Source: Pseudoflavonifractor sp. AF19-9AC (lineage in GTDB: Bacteria; Bacillota; Clostridia; Oscillospirales; Oscillospiraceae). From it: DNA of 64,000 bases. The notes below the pieces were generated by a model that did not search any database, was not told the origin of the DNA, and saw nothing but the letters and a program-made list of their open reading frames with translations. The stretch spans positions 170,507-234,506 of the forward strand of contig NZ_QUGI01000004.1 of the NCBI RefSeq assembly GCF_003478995.1, in the 5' to 3' direction. Shown piece after piece: positions 16,240-27,791 of the stretch (position 1 is the stretch's first letter; each line of letters begins with the position of its first letter). Both the position numbers and the translations under genes were made by a program.

Positions 16240-17370
16240 TTACATAGTGATAAGCTCATATTCCCGGGAACCCAGACAAATTTTCTCGGCATGCTCCAGG
16301 CAGGAACGCCATTCGGATTCCGGGGTAGAGTTGCGGAAGTGGTCATGATGGTCATGGAAGTTGGGATCGGCCAGATTACGGGCCAACTGGCTTCCGGGCA
16401 TGGGCGTGGCGGCCAGACAGGCATCCACGCAGGCCTGATCCAACGCCAGGGGATCAAAGGACGCAAACATGCCAATGTTGGGCAGAATGGGCACATCATT
16501 TTCGCCGTGGCAGTCGCAGTTGGGAGACACATCCACCACCAGAGAAATATGGAAGTTGGGACGTCCATCCAACACGGCCTTGGTGTATTCCGCCATCCGG
16601 CAATTCAAGGCTTCCTGGGCATTGTCGTTGGTAAAGTAGATGGCGTCGAAATTACAGGCGCCCAGGCAGCGGCCGCAGCCCACGCAGTTCTGCTCATCCA
16701 CAGTCATCTTCTTTGCTGCGGCATCAAAGACCAGACCCTGGTTGGCGCACTCCTTCTGACACCGCATACAGCCACGGCAGGCCTCAGGGTTAATTTTAGG
16801 TTTGCCGCTGGCGTGCTGCTCCTTCTTACCGGCACGGGAACCGCAGCCCATGCCAATATTTTTAATGGTACCGCCAAATCCAGTCATCTCATGGCCCTTA
16901 AAGTGCGTCAGGGAGATAAAGACATCCGCATCCATCACAGCACGGCCGATTTTGGCGTACTCTACGTACTCTCCGCCCACCACAGGGACCTCTACGTCAT
17001 CGGTTCCCTTCAGACCATCACCAATCAGGATAGGGCAGCCAACCGTCAGAGGAGTAAATCCATTCTCCCAAGCGCATTCCAGGTGCTCCAGAGCGTTTTT
17101 TCTGCTTCCGGGGTACATGGTATTGCAGTCCGTCAGGAAGGGCTTACCGCCCAGCTCCTTGACCACATCCACCACAGCGCGGGCGTAGTTGGGGCGAAGA
17201 TAGCTGATATTTCCCAGCTCGCCAAAATGCATCTTGATGGCCACAAACTTACCATCCAAATCCAGCTTCTGAATGCCGGCCTTCCGAATCAGTTTTTTCA
17301 GCTTTGTGGGCAGACCATCGCCAAACGCCTGCGTATGGAAATCAGTAAAATACACCTTTGAAACTGCCAT
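16240..17370 (-). CDS. DUF362 protein with two 4Fe-4S ferredoxin motifs
   Basis: 376 aa. An N-terminal DUF362 domain (MHFGELGNISYLRP) is interrupted around 190-260 by two clusters, CRGCMRCQKEC and CVGCGRCLGAC, for two 4Fe-4S centres. Such proteins are cytosolic redox proteins of anaerobes with no defined reaction. Its 3' end lies immediately beside the right end of the mobile element, so check whether the last residues are native. Confidence 0.85.
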   Translation of the reverse strand: MAVSKVYFTDFHTQAFGDGLPTKLKKLIRKAGIQKLDLDGKFVAIKMHFGELGNISYLRPNYARAVVDVVKELGGKPFLTDCNTMYPGSRKNALEHLECAWENGFTPLTVGCPILIGDGLKGTDDVEVPVVGGEYVEYAKIGRAVMDADVFISLTHFKGHEMTGFGGTIKNIGMGCGSRAGKKEQHASGKPKINPEACRGCMRCQKECANQGLVFDAAAKKMTVDEQNCVGCGRCLGACNFDAIYFTNDNAQEALNCRMAEYTKAVLDGRPNFHISLVVDVSPNCDCHGENDVPILPNIGMFASFDPLALDQACVDACLAATPMPGSQLARNLADPNFHDHHDHFRNSTPESEWRSCLEHAEKICLGSREYELITM

Positions 17371-17421
17371 AATTGTTTCTTCCTCCCTAGTATTTATCTC
17401 GATCGTTGTAACGCAAAAAAC

Positions 17422-20089
<2,668 letters not shown>

Positions 20090-20116
20090 TGGTATCCCTT
20101 TCGTGTCTGGCTTTTT

Positions 20117-20833
20117 TCAGGGAAGGTACGAGTCCATCTGCAAATATGTGCTGGGTACATTCCCCACAATGACAGTTTCCGCCACACAAAGCCGGCTGTT
20201 CAGCTCTGCTTGAACCTCACCACCCGGCAGCATCACCGTCAGTGGAACAGACAGCTCCAACCAGATCCGATGGAGGGTCTGATTGACGCCGGCAGCCGTA
20301 AAATCGCTTTCGAACTCGGCAGAGATAGTACCCACCGTCATCGCTCTGGCCTTGATTGCAGGCCCCCGGGCCCAGATCAGCTCGGAGTCCAACAGGCTGC
20401 CCAGCGGAATCTGAATGGTGGAGACATCCACGCTCTCCAGCTCCTGGAGCACCTGGGTGACAATCTGGGCACGCAGAACGTTGAGCCGGGACATGTCCGT
20501 AGTGAGCGCGGTAATGGCACCATCTGCATCTCGTTCGATGGTCACCAACGCCGCATCCTCAGACGGCTGCTGTGACAGCGCCTCCTGGGCCGCATGTTCC
20601 AGTACCCCAGTCATTTGATTGACCACCTGGGTGCGGGCGGTATCTTCCAAAACCGGCCGCAGGCGGGCCTCAAGTGTCCTGATCCCCCAAAAGGCCAGCA
20701 CAACTGCAACAAAGAGGGTAATCAAGGCTGCTGGGAATCGCCCTCCCCTTGGTTCTTCCCGCCGGTACACTCGACGGGAGACGCGTTTTTTCCAGGAACG
20801 ACACAGTTCCCTGCGCCACGGCGCCACGGGCAT
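20117..20833 (-). CDS. yunB: sporulation protein YunB
   Basis: 238 aa. Basic N-terminus, one membrane segment at ~33-50, then an extracytoplasmic domain. The phrases IPLGSLLDSELIWARGP and AAGVNQTLHRIWLELSV are characteristic of YunB, a sigma-E-controlled sporulation protein of unclear biochemical role. It is 28 bases upstream of the VanZ-like gene. Confidence 0.9.
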   Translation of the reverse strand: MPVAPWRRELCRSWKKRVSRRVYRREEPRGGRFPAALITLFVAVVLAFWGIRTLEARLRPVLEDTARTQVVNQMTGVLEHAAQEALSQQPSEDAALVTIERDADGAITALTTDMSRLNVLRAQIVTQVLQELESVDVSTIQIPLGSLLDSELIWARGPAIKARAMTVGTISAEFESDFTAAGVNQTLHRIWLELSVPLTVMLPGGEVQAELNSRLCVAETVIVGNVPSTYLQMDSYLP

Positions 20834-20877
20834 ACTCCCACCCCCTCAGAGGCAGGATATTCCCCTCCCGGCTTGGC

Positions 20878-22146
20878 CTATGCCTCTCCGCCACCCAGCA
20901 GCTCCTGAACCGCCAGCAGCACCCCCAGACGGCCCGACTCGAAGGTCAGTCCACCCTGGAGATAGACGGTATAAGGTTCCCGCATGGGCGCGTCGGCAGA
21001 CAGCTCAATGGAGGCGCCCTGAATGAATGCGCCCGCCGCCATAATCACCTGGCTGTCATATCCGGGCATATCCCAGGGCTCCGGCGTCACATAGGAATCC
21101 ACGGGAGCACCGAACTGAATACCCTTGCAGAAGCGCTTCAGGGCCTCCGGCTCCCGCATGTGAATCATTTGGATGATGTCGTGACGAATGTCGTGGGAAT
21201 GGGGCTCCGTTTCATAGCCCAGAAGTTCCATGACGCCGGCGGCAAACACAGCGGTCTTTACCGCCTGAGCCACCGTATGGGGTGCCAGAAACAGTCCCTG
21301 ATACAGCAGTCGGTTCTGGCCCAGGGTACATCCGCACTCCCCGCCGATACCGGGAGCCGTAAGCCGCATGGCCGCCCCCTCCACCAGGTCCTTTCGACCG
21401 GCGATATATCCGCCGGTAGGAGCCAGTCCGCCGCCGGGATTTTTAATGAGAGAGCCCACACACAGGTCGGCCCCCACATGAGTGGGCTCCAGCGTCTCCA
21501 CAAACTCGCCGTAGCAGTTGTCCACCAGAATGGACACGTTGGGATTGGCCTGCTTGATGACCCGGCACATCTCCCCAATTTCCGCCACGGACAGGGAGCT
21601 GCGGGTGGAATAGCCCTTGGAGCGCTGAATCAGCACAGCCTTCACTTTGGGGTCCGCAACTGCCCGGGCCATACCCTCCAGGTCTGGCTTGTCGTCAAGG
21701 AGATCTACTTGACGATACTCCACGCCGTAGTCTTTCAGGGAACCCGGCCCCTTGTTCACCACACCGATGGCTCCCAGCAGGGTATCATAGGGCGCGCCCA
21801 CTGCGGACACCAGCACGTCTCCCGCCTTCAGCGCTCCAAAAAGGGCGGCGGTGATGGCGTGGGTGCCGTTGACAAACTGCAGACGGACCAAGGCCGCCTC
21901 CGTTCCAAAGAGATCGGCATAAATCTCATCCAGCTTGTCCCGTCCCAGGTCGTCATAGCCATATCCGGTGGTTCCGGCAAAATAGGCCTCTGCCACCCGG
22001 TGCTTCTGGAATGCCGCCAGAACCCGGGCAGTATTCTCCTTGGCAATGGCATCAATGCGGTCAAACTGCTCTCTCAGCTGTCGCTCCGCCTGGTCTCCCA
22101 GGTCCAGGACGCGCTGGCTTAACTGTAAGGTCATATTCCTTGTCAT
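20878..22146 (-). CDS. methionine gamma-lyase/YnbB-like PLP protein (aluminium resistance family)
   Basis: 422 aa. Fold type I PLP enzyme: HRVAEAYFAGTTGYGYDDLG near the start, VRLQFVNGTHAITAALFG, and IQRSKGYSTR around the probable PLP lysine. This family is annotated as aluminium resistance or methionine gamma-lyase family protein; in Bacillus ynbB lies near glnR. The true reaction is not settled. An alternative ATG at 22134 is better spaced from AAGGA. Confidence 0.85.
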   Translation of the reverse strand: MTRNMTLQLSQRVLDLGDQAERQLREQFDRIDAIAKENTARVLAAFQKHRVAEAYFAGTTGYGYDDLGRDKLDEIYADLFGTEAALVRLQFVNGTHAITAALFGALKAGDVLVSAVGAPYDTLLGAIGVVNKGPGSLKDYGVEYRQVDLLDDKPDLEGMARAVADPKVKAVLIQRSKGYSTRSSLSVAEIGEMCRVIKQANPNVSILVDNCYGEFVETLEPTHVGADLCVGSLIKNPGGGLAPTGGYIAGRKDLVEGAAMRLTAPGIGGECGCTLGQNRLLYQGLFLAPHTVAQAVKTAVFAAGVMELLGYETEPHSHDIRHDIIQMIHMREPEALKRFCKGIQFGAPVDSYVTPEPWDMPGYDSQVIMAAGAFIQGASIELSADAPMREPYTVYLQGGLTFESGRLGVLLAVQELLGGGEA

Positions 22147-22190
22147 TCCTATCTATTTCTGTTCTTTTTGGAGTTCTGATCTGCTCTCAT

Positions 22191-23192
22191 TTACAGGGCC
22201 TTGAGCGGCCGCTGGGCAAAAGCTGCCGTCAGGCGGATACAGGCTTCACAGTCCTCCAGGCTGGCGGTCTCCACCGGCGTATGGATATAGCGGCAGGGCA
22301 CCGAAATGCCGCCGGTGAGCACACCGGCCCCGGTGGTGTGGATGGCACCGGCATCGGTGCCGCCTGCCCGCAAAATGTCCCGCTGGGTGGGAATATCCCC
22401 CTCCCGGGCGTTCTGGTCCAACAGCTCCACCATGGCCGGATGGCAAATGACGGAGGAGTCCATCACCTTGATGGCCGCCCCCTTCCCCACCTGAACCGTG
22501 CCGGACTTCTCCGAGCCGGGCGTATCATCTACATCAGTGACATCTACCGCTACGGCGTAATCGGGCTGGATGGCAAAGGCGGCGGTTTTAGAGCCCCGCA
22601 GGCCCACCTCCTCCTGGACGGTAAAGACGAAGTATAAATCGTTGGGGCTATTCTGAACACGCTCCAGAGCCTCCAGCAGGATGGCACAGGAAATTCGGTT
22701 GTCCAGATAGGGCGAGGTTACCGCATCCCCCGTCTGAAAGGCAGGGGTGTCATACACGGCCGTATCCCCTACCCGGATCAGCTTTTTGGCCTCCTCTGCA
22801 CTTCTGACGCCGATGTCCAGGTAGCACTCGTCCAGCTTTAGCTTTCCAAATTCCGCCTTTTCCTCTGGCACAAAGCAGCCTCGCACTCCGTTTTTGAACC
22901 GTACCGGAGTGTAGACGGCCTCTTTGGGACTGATCCCGCCCAGTCTGCCCACACGGAGGAAGCCTTCCTCCTCGATATGGGTCACAATAAAGCCAATGGA
23001 GTCCATATGGGCGGCAAACATCACCTTGGGCCCGCTGCCCGCCTTGTGAACGATGAGGTTTCCCATGGTGTCGGTGGTCACCTCATCGGCATAAGGGGCG
23101 GCCATCTCTTGAATGACCGCCCGGATTCCGCCCTCATCCCCGGAGGGACCGTGAGCGGCATTCAGCTTTTTCATCCGTTCAAACAGTTCCAT
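22191..23192 (-). CDS. M42 family metallopeptidase, copy 1
   Basis: 333 aa. Co-catalytic zinc aminopeptidase motifs: AAHMDSIGFI, PYLDNR, VQEEVGLRGS, and the late GGTDAGAI and RYIHTPVE. Family members (YsdC, FrvX, glutamyl aminopeptidase type) form dodecamers that trim peptides. It is the last gene of a cluster of three M42 genes, downstream of a small unknown gene. TAGGAG precedes the ATG. Confidence 0.92.
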   Translation of the reverse strand: MELFERMKKLNAAHGPSGDEGGIRAVIQEMAAPYADEVTTDTMGNLIVHKAGSGPKVMFAAHMDSIGFIVTHIEEEGFLRVGRLGGISPKEAVYTPVRFKNGVRGCFVPEEKAEFGKLKLDECYLDIGVRSAEEAKKLIRVGDTAVYDTPAFQTGDAVTSPYLDNRISCAILLEALERVQNSPNDLYFVFTVQEEVGLRGSKTAAFAIQPDYAVAVDVTDVDDTPGSEKSGTVQVGKGAAIKVMDSSVICHPAMVELLDQNAREGDIPTQRDILRAGGTDAGAIHTTGAGVLTGGISVPCRYIHTPVETASLEDCEACIRLTAAFAQRPLKAL

Positions 23193-23203
23193 AGATCAGG
23201 CTC

Positions 23204-23674
23204 CTAACCCTCAATGAGTTCATAGCGCTTGCATAAAATGTGGTAAATACCACCCTGAGTCTGCTGCTGAAAGAGGCGGTACTGCTCCACTTCCCCCAGT
23301 ACACCCTCGATGGGCGGGCGGAAATTTAGGATATCCCCCGGCTCCTTCGGGTCATAGTCATAGTCCCCGTGGAAGAGGTATCCATCCTTCCGGTTCTGAA
23401 ACACCTTCTCCAGCATCTGCATTTTGAAGTCCCTGTCCAGAATTTCATAAAATCCGCCCAGCTCAGCGCCGATGGGATTATCAAAGAAGTTGATCTCCAC
23501 ATCTATACTGGCCACCTGAGAAAACCGGAGAATTGCGGAAACACTCCGCTCTTCCCCGTTCTCATGGCGATAGTACTGAACGGAAAACTCCACCTGAGTG
23601 TCCTCACTCTGAGGCCGAATCGTACAGGCTGTGAGGCTGCCGTCATAGGTGTTCAGCAGCAGCTTTGATTTCAT
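23204..23674 (-). CDS. unknown small protein between M42 peptidase genes
   Basis: 156 aa, no signal peptide or membrane segment, beta-rich with many charged residues (DGYLFHGDYDYDPKEPG near 105). I do not recognise the family. It overlaps the end of the second M42 gene by 4 bp, has AGGAGG before the ATG and lies 11 bases from the first M42 gene. It is therefore a genuine member of this operon, possibly a partner or regulator of the peptidases (inference). Confidence 0.75.
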   Translation of the reverse strand: MKSKLLLNTYDGSLTACTIRPQSEDTQVEFSVQYYRHENGEERSVSAILRFSQVASIDVEINFFDNPIGAELGGFYEILDRDFKMQMLEKVFQNRKDGYLFHGDYDYDPKEPGDILNFRPPIEGVLGEVEQYRLFQQQTQGGIYHILCKRYELIEG

Positions 23675-24702
23675 TCCCTAACCTCCTGGGCCATACGCTG
23701 CAAAAACAGCCGGGTGAGCTTCAGCATATTCTCAAAGTCCGCCACACTGCCTACGCTGGCTGGGGCATGGAGATACCGCACCGCGGCGGAAACGGCGGCC
23801 ACTCGGACGCCCGCTTTGGTGCGCTGAATGGCCCGGGCGTCGTTGCCGCCAGCAATATATTCTTTGGTCTGCCAGGGAATCTGATGCTCCTCTGCCAGGT
23901 CCCGCAACAGTTCAAACAGTCCACGGTCGTAGATGGTCCCGCCGTCCATATAGGAGATCACAGGCCCCTTTCCCGGGGCACACACCTGCTGGTGGTCGGG
24001 TACGTCGGGCAGGTCGGCTGCGGTAGTGGTCTCCAGCACCAGAGCAATCTCAGGCGTCACGGAGAAAGCCGCACCGAAGGCTCCGCGGGTACCTACCTCC
24101 TCTTGGGCGGTAAAGGCAAAGGTCACGTCCACCGGCAGTTCCTCCCGCAGAAGGGAAAGCATCACGGCGCAGCCCACCCGGTCGTCAACGGCCTTCGCCT
24201 TAAAGAAGCCATCGCCAAAGAGCTCCGGCTGAGTGACAAAGGAGCCATAGGTCCCGGGCTGAACCAGCTTCAGGGCCGCCTCCTTGTCCGAAGCGCCGAT
24301 GTCCACGTACAGGGACTCCGTTTTGGGGGTCTTTTTCCGTTCCTCCCGGCTGACCAGGTGAATGGCCTTCAGGCCAATGATACCGGGGACCCGGTCAGGT
24401 CCCAGAACCACAGGCTTTCCAATGGCCACCCGGCGGTCCACACCACCCACAAAGTCAAACTTCAGGAAGCCCTCCTCCGTCACCTTGGTCACGATGAGGC
24501 CCACCTCATCCATATGAGCGCACACCAGCAGCCGGTTTTTGGCGGATTTGGCTCCCTTTTTGAACACAATCAAATTGCCCAGGGGGTCGGTACGGATTTC
24601 GTCTGCCCAGGGCTCCGCCTGGCAGCGAATCCAGGCCCGTACCCGGTCCTCGTCGCCGGACACACCGTCCATGGCACACAGGGTCTTCAGACACTCAATC
24701 AC
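23671..24702 (-). CDS. M42 family metallopeptidase, copy 2
   Basis: 343 aa from a GTG at 24702. AAGGAGGT stands 8 bases before it, and this start overlaps the third M42 gene by 8 bp. Motifs: CAHMDEVGLIV, AVDDRVGC, AQEEVGTRG, GGNDARAI and RYLHAPAS. Differences in the last two motifs from copy 1 (Asn for Thr, Ala-Pro-Ala-Ser for Thr-Pro-Val-Glu) suggest a different peptide preference. Confidence 0.9.
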   Translation of the reverse strand: MIECLKTLCAMDGVSGDEDRVRAWIRCQAEPWADEIRTDPLGNLIVFKKGAKSAKNRLLVCAHMDEVGLIVTKVTEEGFLKFDFVGGVDRRVAIGKPVVLGPDRVPGIIGLKAIHLVSREERKKTPKTESLYVDIGASDKEAALKLVQPGTYGSFVTQPELFGDGFFKAKAVDDRVGCAVMLSLLREELPVDVTFAFTAQEEVGTRGAFGAAFSVTPEIALVLETTTAADLPDVPDHQQVCAPGKGPVISYMDGGTIYDRGLFELLRDLAEEHQIPWQTKEYIAGGNDARAIQRTKAGVRVAAVSAAVRYLHAPASVGSVADFENMLKLTRLFLQRMAQEVRE

Positions 24703-25735
24703 AGCCGGGCACCTCCTTCCCCAGGTTCCGCACAAAGGCGGCCAGCAGACGGGCTGTATTTTCCAGATCGTCCGCGTGGACGACTTCCACCGGGGTATGC
24801 ATATACCGCAGCGGGACGGACAGCACCGCTGTGGCTACTCCCTCACCGCTGACCTGCAGCGGCCATGCGTTGGTCCCGCTGTGCCCCGCCATCACCTCCA
24901 CCTGGTAGTCCAGCTCCAGGTCCTTGGCAATCTGCTCCATGCGCTGAGACATCCAGCGGGTGCAGTTGGGTCCCACGCCGATGACCGGTCCACTGCCCAG
25001 AGAGAAGGTCTTATCCTTGGACACATCCGGGCTGTCCCCGTGGGTCACATCCACTGCCACGCACAGCTGGGGCACAATTCCAAAGGCAGCGGTGATGGCT
25101 CCGGTGCTGTGGGTCTCCTCCTGCACCGAGCCCACCACATAGAGGTCCACGTCCAGTTCCTCGTGGGCCAGCCGCCGAACGGTGTCCAGCAGCACGGCAA
25201 AGCAGCTCCGGTCATCCAGAGCCTTTCCGCACAGAAGCTTGTCCCCGATAGGCTGGCAGCCAGTGCGGTACACGATGGGCGTTCCAATGGGAATACGGCG
25301 CTGGGCCTCCTCCTGGGAAAGGCCCACGTCGATGGTCAGCTCCCGGATGGTCCGGGCCTTGTCCATATCCTCACTGGTCTGAATGTGAGGCGGCAGGCAG
25401 GCCACTACCCCGGGTACGGGGGGCTGGCTGAGCACCAGCACCTCCCGGTCCGGCAGCATTCGGGGATCCACGCCCCCCAGCGGGGCAAAGCGCAGAAATC
25501 CCTTTTCATGTCCTGTGACAATGAGACCGATTTCGTCCAAGTGGGCATCCAGCATCAGCCGGGGCGCGTCGGGACGTCCGCAGCGGCGCACGCCCACCAC
25601 ACTGCCCATACGGTCCACCTGAACTTCGTCCATATAAGGGCGCAGCAGCTCGACTGCAGCCGCGGCCACCGGACCTTCAAACCCGCTGGGGCCAGACAGG
25701 GCACAGAGCTGTTTTAATATCTCGTTATAATCCAA
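24695..25735 (-). CDS. M42 family metallopeptidase, copy 3
   Basis: 346 aa from a TTG at 25735 behind GGAGGAG; no better start is in frame. Motifs: DAHLDEIGLIV, ALDDRSC, VQEETHSTGA, GHSGTNAW and RYMHTPVE. Usual residues HMDE/EEVG are changed to HLDE/EETH. First gene after murD, 15 bases downstream, so probably in one transcript with murD. Confidence 0.9.
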   Translation of the reverse strand: MDYNEILKQLCALSGPSGFEGPVAAAAVELLRPYMDEVQVDRMGSVVGVRRCGRPDAPRLMLDAHLDEIGLIVTGHEKGFLRFAPLGGVDPRMLPDREVLVLSQPPVPGVVACLPPHIQTSEDMDKARTIRELTIDVGLSQEEAQRRIPIGTPIVYRTGCQPIGDKLLCGKALDDRSCFAVLLDTVRRLAHEELDVDLYVVGSVQEETHSTGAITAAFGIVPQLCVAVDVTHGDSPDVSKDKTFSLGSGPVIGVGPNCTRWMSQRMEQIAKDLELDYQVEVMAGHSGTNAWPLQVSGEGVATAVLSVPLRYMHTPVEVVHADDLENTARLLAAFVRNLGKEVPGCD

Positions 25736-25750
25736 GATGCCGCTCCTCCC

Positions 25751-27136
25751 TTACAGGGCGTTGACCAGATCTTTAAATACCTTGCCGCGCTCCATGAAGT
25801 TTTTAAACTTGTCAAAGGCGGCACAGGCGGGAGAGAGCACCACCACGTCGCCCGCCACAGCAGCGGTCCGGGCAGCGTCCACTGCCTGGCTCAGGTTGTC
25901 GGTTACAAGGATGTCCGGCGTATGCTCAGCGTATTCCGGCGCCTGCTCCACACTGGCCTTGATGGCTTCGGCGGTGGCACCGGTGAGGATCAGGAACTTC
26001 ACCTTTTTGGTAATCTCCACGCCAAGCTGAGTAAAGGGGACACCCTTGTCATATCCGCCCGCGATCAGGATGAGCTTCTGGTCGAAGGAATCCAGGCAGG
26101 CCATGGTACGGGTGGGGCTGGTGCCGATGGAGTCATTGTAGTACTTGACCCCGTCCAGCTCCCGCACCAGCTCAATGCGGTGCTCCACGCCGGTAAAGCG
26201 CTGGGCCACAGCCCGGACGCACTTGTCGGGCACCAGTCCGTCCACGGCAGCAATGGCGGCCATATAGTTTTCAATGTTGTGTACGCCGGGAATCTGGATC
26301 ATGGACAGGGGAAGCACCTCCCGGCTGCCCATTTCATTGGTCAGCCAGATGGTGTCGTCCCGGAGGTACACGCCCTCCTCCAGAGGCTTCTTCCGGCTGA
26401 ACAGCATCACCTGACCCGGCGCCTGCTTGGACAGAGAGCGGGTAATGTCGTTGTCAAAGTTGAAGACAGCCCGGTCATTCTTCCCCTGGTGGGTAAAGAT
26501 GTTCAACTTGGCGGCGGTGTACTCCTCCATGGTGTGGTGGTAATCCAGATGGTTGGGAGACAGGTTGGTAAAGACCGCCACATTAGGGCTCTTCTTCATG
26601 GTCATCAGCTGGAAGGAGGACAGCTCCACTACCACCACGTCCTCAGGCTCCATGCTAGCAACATCCGGCAGCAGGGGCCGACCGATGTTGCCCCCCAGAT
26701 AGACGTTGCGCCCCGCCTCCCGAAGAAACTCGCTGATGAGCGTGGTGGTGGTCGTCTTTCCGTCGCTTCCGGTCACTCCAATGATCTTGCAGGGACACAG
26801 CTGGAAAAAGAGTTCCATCTCCGAGGTAATCTCTCTCCCCTTCTCTGCGGCCTGCTGCAGCTCCGGTGTGTTGGGACTGAGACCGGGAGTACGGAAAATA
26901 ATGTCAAAGCGGTACAGCTTGGATAAATAATCCGGACCAAGCTGGAACCGGGCTCCCAGGCTCTCCAGCTCAGAAACCAGCTCCTCTACCCGCTCTCTCG
27001 GGGACTTATCGCACACTGTGACCTTTACGCCGGCACGCAGCAGCATCCGGATCAGAGGCGTGTTGCTGACACCCATACCGATGACGGCAACGGACTTTCC
27101 CTTTAAGCCTTCCAAATATTCGGCAATGGTGGACAT
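25751..27136 (-). CDS. murD: UDP-N-acetylmuramoylalanine--D-glutamate ligase
   Basis: 461 aa, standard length. The ATP loop GSDGKTTTTT is at ~118-127, the central domain has FTNLSPNHLDYH, and the C-terminal domain starts near EHRIELV. It adds D-Glu to UDP-MurNAc-L-Ala in peptidoglycan synthesis, in the cytosol. It lies outside the usual mur/dcw cluster and has its own promoter, divergent from rnpB. GGAGG is before the ATG. Confidence 0.95.
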   Translation of the reverse strand: MSTIAEYLEGLKGKSVAVIGMGVSNTPLIRMLLRAGVKVTVCDKSPRERVEELVSELESLGARFQLGPDYLSKLYRFDIIFRTPGLSPNTPELQQAAEKGREITSEMELFFQLCPCKIIGVTGSDGKTTTTTLISEFLREAGRNVYLGGNIGRPLLPDVASMEPEDVVVVELSSFQLMTMKKSPNVAVFTNLSPNHLDYHHTMEEYTAAKLNIFTHQGKNDRAVFNFDNDITRSLSKQAPGQVMLFSRKKPLEEGVYLRDDTIWLTNEMGSREVLPLSMIQIPGVHNIENYMAAIAAVDGLVPDKCVRAVAQRFTGVEHRIELVRELDGVKYYNDSIGTSPTRTMACLDSFDQKLILIAGGYDKGVPFTQLGVEITKKVKFLILTGATAEAIKASVEQAPEYAEHTPDILVTDNLSQAVDAARTAAVAGDVVVLSPACAAFDKFKNFMERGKVFKDLVNAL

Positions 27137-27173
27137 GATGTATCCTCCTTCCTAGATTCTTCATAACTTTTGT

Positions 27174-27202
27174 ATTTTACCACATATCCCCTGAAAATTC
27201 AA
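27174..27202 (-). promoter_or_regulatory. sigma-A promoter for murD
   Basis: On minus: TTGAAT (27197-27202), 17-bp spacer, TAAAAT (27174-27179). Confidence 0.65.
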
Positions 27203-27255
27203 TCGAAAAGCCCTCGCTCTCCCTCCCCACTTTCCGATAAAATGTAATTTGCCAT

Positions 27256-27284
27256 TTGACAGAACGCTTATTTTTCGATATGAT
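27256..27284 (+). promoter_or_regulatory. sigma-A promoter for rnpB
   Basis: TTGACA (27256-27261), 17-bp spacer, TATGAT (27279-27284), seven bases before the predicted 5' end. Confidence 0.9.
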
Positions 27285-27290
27285 ATGGAG

Positions 27291-27649
27291 ACAAGTAAGC
27301 TGGACAGCCGCGCGGCCGGGGCGAAAGGCCCGGCTGTGAGGAAAGTCCGGGCTCCATAGGGCAAGGATAACGGGTAACACCCGCCGGGGGCGACCCTAGG
27401 AAAAGTGCAACAGAGATATACCGCCCCAGACCGTTTTCTGGTTTGGGGTAAGGGTGGAAAGGCGAGGTAAGAGCTCACCCGATGGCTGGGAACAGTCCAT
27501 CGCTGTAAACTCTATCCGGAGCAACGCCGTGGAGGGACACATAAGGCCGGCCCGGCCGTCCCGGGGAGGCGGCTTGAGCGTACCGGCAACGGTGCGTCGA
27601 GATAGATGGCTGTCTTAAACGACAGAACCCGGCTTACAGGCTTACTTGT
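27291..27649 (+). ncRNA. rnpB: RNase P RNA, bacterial class A
   Basis: The core is recognisable by GAGGAAAGTCCGGGCTCC near the 5' end, AGTGCAACAGAGATATACCG in the middle and the late GTAAACTCTATCCGGAGCAA. P1 pairs ACAAGTAAGC (27291-27300) with GCTTACTTGT (27640-27649). The RNA is the catalytic subunit that matures tRNA 5' ends. Preceded by a consensus promoter and followed by a strong terminator. Confidence 0.96.
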
Positions 27650-27655
27650 ATTTGT

Positions 27656-27694
27656 AAAAAAACGGTGAAGGCAGGTTGTCTTCACCGTTTTTTT
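27656..27694 (+). terminator. terminator of rnpB
   Basis: 15-bp stem AAAAAAACGGTGAAG, 9-base loop, long T-run. Confidence 0.92.
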
Positions 27695-27791
27695 ACAATT
27701 CGGTCAAACTCACGTTACCAGAATTTCAGCTTTCTTTCAGCCATCCATGTTAGGATAAAACCGATCCTTAAAAGGAAAGAAGGAATTTCTC

